Source of the DNA: Siphonodentalium dalli
Taxonomy: Eukaryota; Mollusca; Scaphopoda; Gadilida; Siphonodentaliidae
NCBI GenBank assembly: GCA_032622095.1
Contig: CP136069.1
Coordinates: 200,045,239 to 200,109,238 of the forward strand
Direction of reading: 5' to 3'
Length of the DNA stretch: 64,000 bases
The notes below the pieces were generated by a model. That model was not told the DNA's origin. It made no database searches and saw nothing but the letters and a program-made list of their open reading frames with translations. Shown here piece by piece: positions 58,611-64,000 of this stretch. The translations under genes and the position numbers were made by a program. Each line of letters starts with the position of its first letter. Positions within the stretch are counted from its first letter, which is position 1.

Positions 58611-59137
58611 TAGGTATATATGGTTAGGTATATATGGTTAGGTATATATGGTTAGGTATATATGGTTAGGTATATATGGTTAGGTATATATGGTTAGGTA
58701 TATATGGTTAGGTATATATGGTTAGGTATATTTGGTTAGGTATATATGGTTAGGTATATATGGTTAGGTATATATGGTTAGGTATATATGGTTAGGTATA
58801 TATGGTTAGGTAGATATGGTTAGGTATATATGGTTAGGTATATATGGTTAGGTATATATGGTTAGGTATATATGGTTAGGTATATATGGTTAGGTATATA
58901 TGGTTAGGTATATATGGTTAGGTATATATGGTTAGGTATATATGGTTAGGTATATATGGTTAGGTATATATGGTCAGGTATATATGGTTAGGTATATATG
59001 GTTAGGTATATATGGTTAGGTATATATGGTTAGGTATATATGGTTACGTATATATGGTTAGGTATATATGGTTAGGCATATATGGTTAGGTATATATGGT
59101 TAGGTATACATGTATATGGTTAGGTATATATGGTTGT
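58611..59137 (+). repeat. 14-bp minisatellite, about 37 copies
   Basis: Unit GGTTAGGTATATAT, highly homogeneous, with a few single-base variants (58731, 58812, 58974, 59046, 59076) and one irregular unit near 59105. Confidence 0.98.
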
Positions 59138-59724
59138 TTTCTGGTTATTTCTTCCATAACTATCAGATATTTTACGTGCAAACATGTCACTAGGATTGAG
59201 CTGTTAACATGCATGCTATTTATTATTTGTGAAGATATATTGTTAATTATCACAGGTTTGTAATATTTTATTAAAGACTAGATTCTGGTAGACTGGACAA
59301 CTGGATTATAGACAAACAATCTCACACAGCATTCAATTGCATTCAGTTTCATTACACGTCAACAGTGAAAACTTTGTCTTCAATATGCATATATCTGCAT
59401 ACATCAGTGTATATAAGCAGACCGGTACAACTGTAAGGACAATGTATATTGTTGCAATAGCACAGCCAGACGGCCAGTTCACAGTTGTCGATTCATGCGA
59501 AGAAAGGGTTACATTAGGATTGTACTGCTTTGTGGTGATGTGTTTTTTTGTTTTTTGTTTTAGATTTTTTTGGGTTGAATTTTGTTGGGTATGCTTAAGC
59601 ATGCTATAGCGAATTTAAATACAAACTGGATAAAACCTTATGGGCATGTTATACCTCAAAACTATCACCAAGTATTTATAGTAATAATGTTGATGCCCAT
59701 GAAAAACGTAAGATTCCCTGGCAC
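59138..59724. other. Non-coding spacer
   Basis: Overlapping frames of about 90 codons on both strands (59333-59609) show no recognisable family. Confidence 0.35.
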
Positions 59725-59942
59725 TAAACCTAGAAAATAAGTCTGTTAAAGAATATAAGAAAAAATTATTAAAATTATTAAAATTGTAAAAACTTGTAAA
59801 AAATAATAACAAATGATGAAAAATTGTTAGGCCAATGCATTCTCTTATATATGCGAGGCGACCTATGGCATAAATAAGAGAATGCATTGGCACAATGTAT
59901 ATGGGCTGATACAAAAATCGGACCTGGCACTGAAAGGGTTAA
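59725..59942. mobile_element. Family C piggyBac-type core element, copy 2 (left end rearranged)
   Basis: Right end is GGACCTGGCACTGAAAGGGTTAA (59920-59942). Inside is a shortened palindrome (about 59831-59890) and the AT linker in reverse orientation to copy 1, with the shared AACCTAGAAAATAAGTCTGTTA block. The expected left TTAACCC end is replaced by CCCTGGCACT. Confidence 0.8.
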
Positions 59943-60689
59943 CTCAAGCAAGCAAAAGCAATGGAATCCCAAATGTAACCCATTATCTCGAAAATCAGTA
60001 ACTCAACATTCAGTGCTCCCCTTCAAATCACCTCTAGACACCACCGTGGTTATCCGGGCTGTTTGCTTTATTCGCGGCGAACACATTCGCGGATGGCGCC
60101 ATTTTGAGGGTTAATAGCGACACTTATGTGTGACAGCGACACCTGCCCGTGCGTATGTGGGTTTCCATGACACCCCCGCACATATATGGCCACTAAAATC
60201 ACCCCTATACCCCGCATGGGTGGTCCGGGCGGGTGATCCGGGCGGTGTTTAGTCACACCGGTGCTATTGTAAGATTATACCAGGATAAATACTGTTAAAA
60301 CCTGTTTAGACAGGCATAAACACTGATTTCTGTTGTTTTATTTCTATTATTTTATTAGCTAGTCAATTATTGCTAACCATATAGATTTAGAAGTCTGAAT
60401 CCACTGATAATGTCTGAACATTGAGCAGATAATCTTGAATTAAAAGAACTATAATTGCAGTTATTAAAAAAACATGATTGAAATAGGAGGTGGACGCATA
60501 TACATGTATATACCGAATTCGGATATGGAAGGGGTTGGTGTCAACAATTTGACGGATGAAAATAACACGGAAAGGTGGGTGGGTAAAACAGTTCGGAAAA
60601 AGAAAATAATAAACGTTGTGTATGCACTTTTTATCCTGTAATTTTTTACGTAAATGTTCGCATAGGTTAATTTTGGACATTTTTGAATT
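59943..60689. other. Non-coding spacer
   Basis: 60210-60245 has a GGGCGGGTGATCCGGGCGG tract. Nothing else recognised. Confidence 0.35.
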
Positions 60690-60960
60690 TTTTTTTAATA
60701 GCTCATATTGAGCTTACACTCCTTTTGAATGGCCCGGTTCACAGTGAAAACAAATTATAAAGAGCGTTAATCTCGTAAGTCGTGTCGAGGAGAAAAGTTA
60801 AATTAAATAGTGTCAATATCGGCTTATTTTGTATTGAAATAAGCACTATACGGGCTTATTTTGACGCCGCGTTTTCGTTTTACGCCCACAAAAGAGTGTT
60901 GTTTTACGCATTATATGGGCCTAAATCGCGACATTCAAAATAAGCCCATATTGTGCTTAT
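60690..60960. repeat. Dispersed repeat family F, diverged copy
   Basis: AGCTCATATTGAGCTTACAC, CCCGGTTCACAGTGAAAACA and AATAAGCCCATATTGTGCTT resemble the AATAAGC/GGGCCACAGTGAA blocks of family F. Divergence is high. Confidence 0.5.
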
Positions 60961-62590
60961 TTACACGAGATGAGGCTGATCTATTTTGTAAAGAATGGGT
61001 TAAACGGAAATATTTGAAGATGAGTCCGTGTATCTACCGGCAGCACGGCCCACGCACCATAGCGGGGAGTATACAAACCTGTTTCGAGCTAATCTACACT
61101 CTATGGAAAGATGGGTAATACTTTAACTGCACCATCTCTCTTTGATGTTGACATGTAATGAATCTTGCCAAATTAGCCCAGAGGCAAATGCGAAAAACAT
61201 ACTACATTTAACGGTTCAACATGCTATGTGCGAACATTTATAAATGAAACCCTTGTGTTATTCTCTATACATACCGTAAATTAGGACGCGTGACTGTTTA
61301 CGAGTGAATGTATACGCGCCTCGCTGTTTTCTTAATCTTATTTGACTGTTCAATCTACATTGTAGTTAACTACATACCGTTGCTACCGAAGACATTTATT
61401 ATAAATGGGAAACAAATTTCAAGAATTCCCATTGAACTTGAATCAACACAATAATATCTCGACTCTTTGTGACAGAAAATTCTTGGTGTCCCATAAATCC
61501 TTTAACATTTTACTTTTGCAACCCAGCACATCGTCTATAGTACAACAATTCCTTCGAAATGAAATATGCTCATTCCAACAGATAGCATGTGGATACATTA
61601 TTCTTAATTGAAATTCGAATATGAATTAGATACATATACCTATCCATTTGCAACATGCGATAGTTTCAAAAGCGATGGCTACCCTTAGAACATGTCATTA
61701 AGCGAGAAAACTGATTGACTTGCTGATTTTTTCCTATCAAAATAAACTATATACATGTATATACCCGGATAACACAATTATGTGCATAAAGCACGGAACC
61801 CGATATATCTCTCAAATACACATTATTCTTCATTGTCGTGTGTATATACATGGGGAAATATAGTGGCATGTAGTGTGTCAATATACTAGATACAATGGTA
61901 CTTTGATTGGTTCATGAATATATTAGGTATTTTAGAAGATCCCGACTATATTTGGTCATTTGAATTGTCGTTGAGAATACCATGCAGCGTGAACACACCA
62001 TGGGGCTATTCGAATCCATGTTTTTAAGTTGGCCATTGAAGCCGTAATCTGTACAAACCACACCACGAACACAATGTGGGCGGTCATACGTAACCATTCG
62101 GGTCATTGATGTTGGTTAATTAGAATTTCAATCCGCCAATATGACGTCATTGTTTTCCTTGATATTCGAGTTAGAATATACCTTATACCCTGACCCCAGA
62201 AAGTCAGTGTAATTAGAAGTTACCCGGAGGCTAATTAATTCCATCGATAGTGCAGTCTGATTCATTCACGATTCGAGGCCTTTGTCGTGAGATACATGTA
62301 TTCTGTAGATGACGTGTATTCACCGCCAGCCGTGGTGTCATTTGTTAAATGGCATATTTGCTTTGTGGCCGGTTTGTGTACATGGCAAACAGAAGGGAAA
62401 TCGTATGAGATAATGAAGGGACGTACAATGCCCTAATAAACACGAATAGGCAGATCGTATTGGAATCCCGCTGTGATGTAGTATACTAGAAATGTCGAGA
62501 CTCATGCATCATATTGATTCGCCGAAACTTCATTTAATTGAAATGAATTTGTACGAATAAGCACATTGTGGAGAAGACATGATTTAATTT
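60961..62590. other. Non-coding AT-rich spacer
   Basis: No gene or element is recognised. Confidence 0.4.
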
Positions 62591-63076
62591 GTGTCATTTA
62601 ATCCGTGTCATCGCAAACAATATGCACAAAATAGGCGCATACTCTTGAGTTCTTATGAATCGCATATCTATCACCCGAAGTACATGATGTTAACCCGTCT
62701 TGGTCGGACCGTGACAATTCAGATACTGTATGATGGAACTCTAACTATATATTCGATAAGTAATGAGAATTTACTCACGCTCACTGAGTTAAAGGCACTG
62801 GCGTCGTTCGTTGCAGAAATATTCATTTTTGTTAAAATCGCCGTCAACAGAAGGAATATTAAAATATATCTAGTTTGTTCATATGCCAAACATAATCAGT
62901 GCGTAAATAGTATATTGTCGTCAAGACGTACGATGGTGTACGTAAACAAAAGCCTGCTCGTGTTACATGGGTTGTGCTTCTGTTTACATAACACAGCGCA
63001 ATTATATTGGTTAATCACACACAAATTATATAAACGCTCTTTATTAGTTCCATATCAGGAAAACAGTAACAAATAA
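62591..63076 (+). other. 161-codon open frame, unassigned
   Basis: This is the longest frame in the window outside retrotransposons and arrays. It has no recognisable domain; it has one loosely hydrophobic stretch. Its last 40 codons overlap the dispersed paired-motif repeat (AAACGCTCTTTATTAGTTCC at 63030), which argues against a conserved protein. Its first codon is not a standard ATG. Confidence 0.12.
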
Positions 63077-64000
63077 CGCTCTTTATGTTTACCATATCCG
63101 GATCTGAACACAAGCCAGAGGCGTTATTTCGCTAAAATCCGATTCAGATTCTGGATTCAGATTACAGATTGGTCCCCGTACGACTTGGTTGGGCAAAAGA
63201 ACAGACCAGAAATTGGCAGAATCAGTAAACGAACAGACCGTAATCTCAATTTCGTGGTAATCCGATTGGGATTCGGATTCCGATTACGGACTCAAATGTT
63301 CGTAATGTAAACAAACCGAGATTTCGCCACCTCAGAGTTTAAAAACACAATAAAACATAAGAATCCGTCTCTTGTGTACAAATTATTGCAGAATATAAAC
63401 GATCTATATCAAAGAATTTTAAATGCGGAGACAAATTTGTTTTATTGAATGTAAACTGGGAGAATATTACTGAAATTAGCCAAATAATAACGCTATTGAT
63501 AGTAACGCTGGGGGAGCACTTCGGTTGATGGCGAAGCAATTGCAAATCATTGTTGATTGTCACTTTCATATGTCCATTTCATAATTCCATCCTTAAAATA
63601 CCACCCGAACGCATGTCGATTTCGAATTCGGCGGATACGTCACCATTGACCGTATTCATATGAAACTGCATGGATATGTCTCTGCTGTGTTCGTTATTAT
63701 AATGTTTCTTCTTATTCAAGGAATAGTAGGATTATATGGTATCGATGGACTATCAGATACACGTATGTACTATCATCTAGTCTTAAAGTTATAGCAATTT
63801 CATGTTTAACATGTTTTGTTTCGTTAAATGCAGTCGTTTTGCACAATAGTCTCTATATAGACAACAGACACATGTTCTAGGGACGTGGCTAGAAGTTTCC
63901 TCAAATTTCCGGCCAAATGCACCCCCCCCCCATTGAACCAAACATCAATCTCACAGGTTCGCAGAATTCAATTTGCTCCCCTTGGAAATTTCCAATCTGA
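63077..64000. other. Non-coding spacer to window end
   Basis: 63130-63295 has repeated CCGATT/GATTCAGATT words (a degenerate short repeat). A C run lies at 63912-63921. No gene is seen. Confidence 0.4.

Noticed and set aside
58611-59137. Telomeric repeat
   Set aside because: The unit is GGTTAGGTATATAT, not TTAGGG, and lies internally.
62591-63076. 161-codon frame as a gene
   Set aside because: No domain, non-ATG start, and its end lies in a dispersed repeat.

Overview
This is an AT-rich eukaryotic window with no convincing host gene, made almost entirely of transposable elements and tandem arrays. It contains two non-LTR retrotransposons, many short terminal-inverted-repeat (TIR) elements and long satellites. 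This fits an intergenic or heterochromatic part of a marine invertebrate genome. The retrotransposon types suggest a mollusc or another lophotrochozoan, but that is inference. I see no rRNA, confident tRNA, CRISPR array, bacterial operon or virus.

Layout. 1-5.2 kb: plain AT-rich DNA, one short core element (family D) and a 68-bp tandem array. 5.2-10.5 kb: a TTAA-flanked element, a family F repeat, a piggyBac-type short element (B1), a Mutator-like foldback element (E1) and a GC-richer stretch with possible decayed coding sequence. 10.5-15.8 kb: one giant foldback element with 1.8-kb nearly identical arms. 16.0-22.0 kb: five tandem arrays, including a 33-bp satellite with 720-bp higher-order repeats, and B2. 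22.5-26.1 kb: element J, and a segmental duplication holding a Mutator-like element that itself holds a piggyBac-type element. 28.5-31.1 kb: a 2.5-kb trinucleotide-based array. 33.2-37.7 kb: a Tx1/L1-like LINE between perfect 26-bp target duplications. 38.4-41.6 kb: two family A elements, the second carrying a 5'-truncated LINE. 41.6-64 kb: more arrays and copies of families A, B, C, D, E and F, then plain AT-rich sequence.

The unifying feature is a shared chassis: paired copies of a near-perfect 69-bp palindrome joined by an AT-rich linker. It recurs in at least four element types with unrelated termini (A: GTGACCCGCC; B: TTAACCCTTTACCCAAC; C: TTAACCCTTTGAGTG; D: TTAACTCTTTCATGAC). Several tandem arrays appear to have grown from element ends or internal hairpins. 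The window shows nested insertion history: one empty site, several target duplications and three clear nestings can be read directly.
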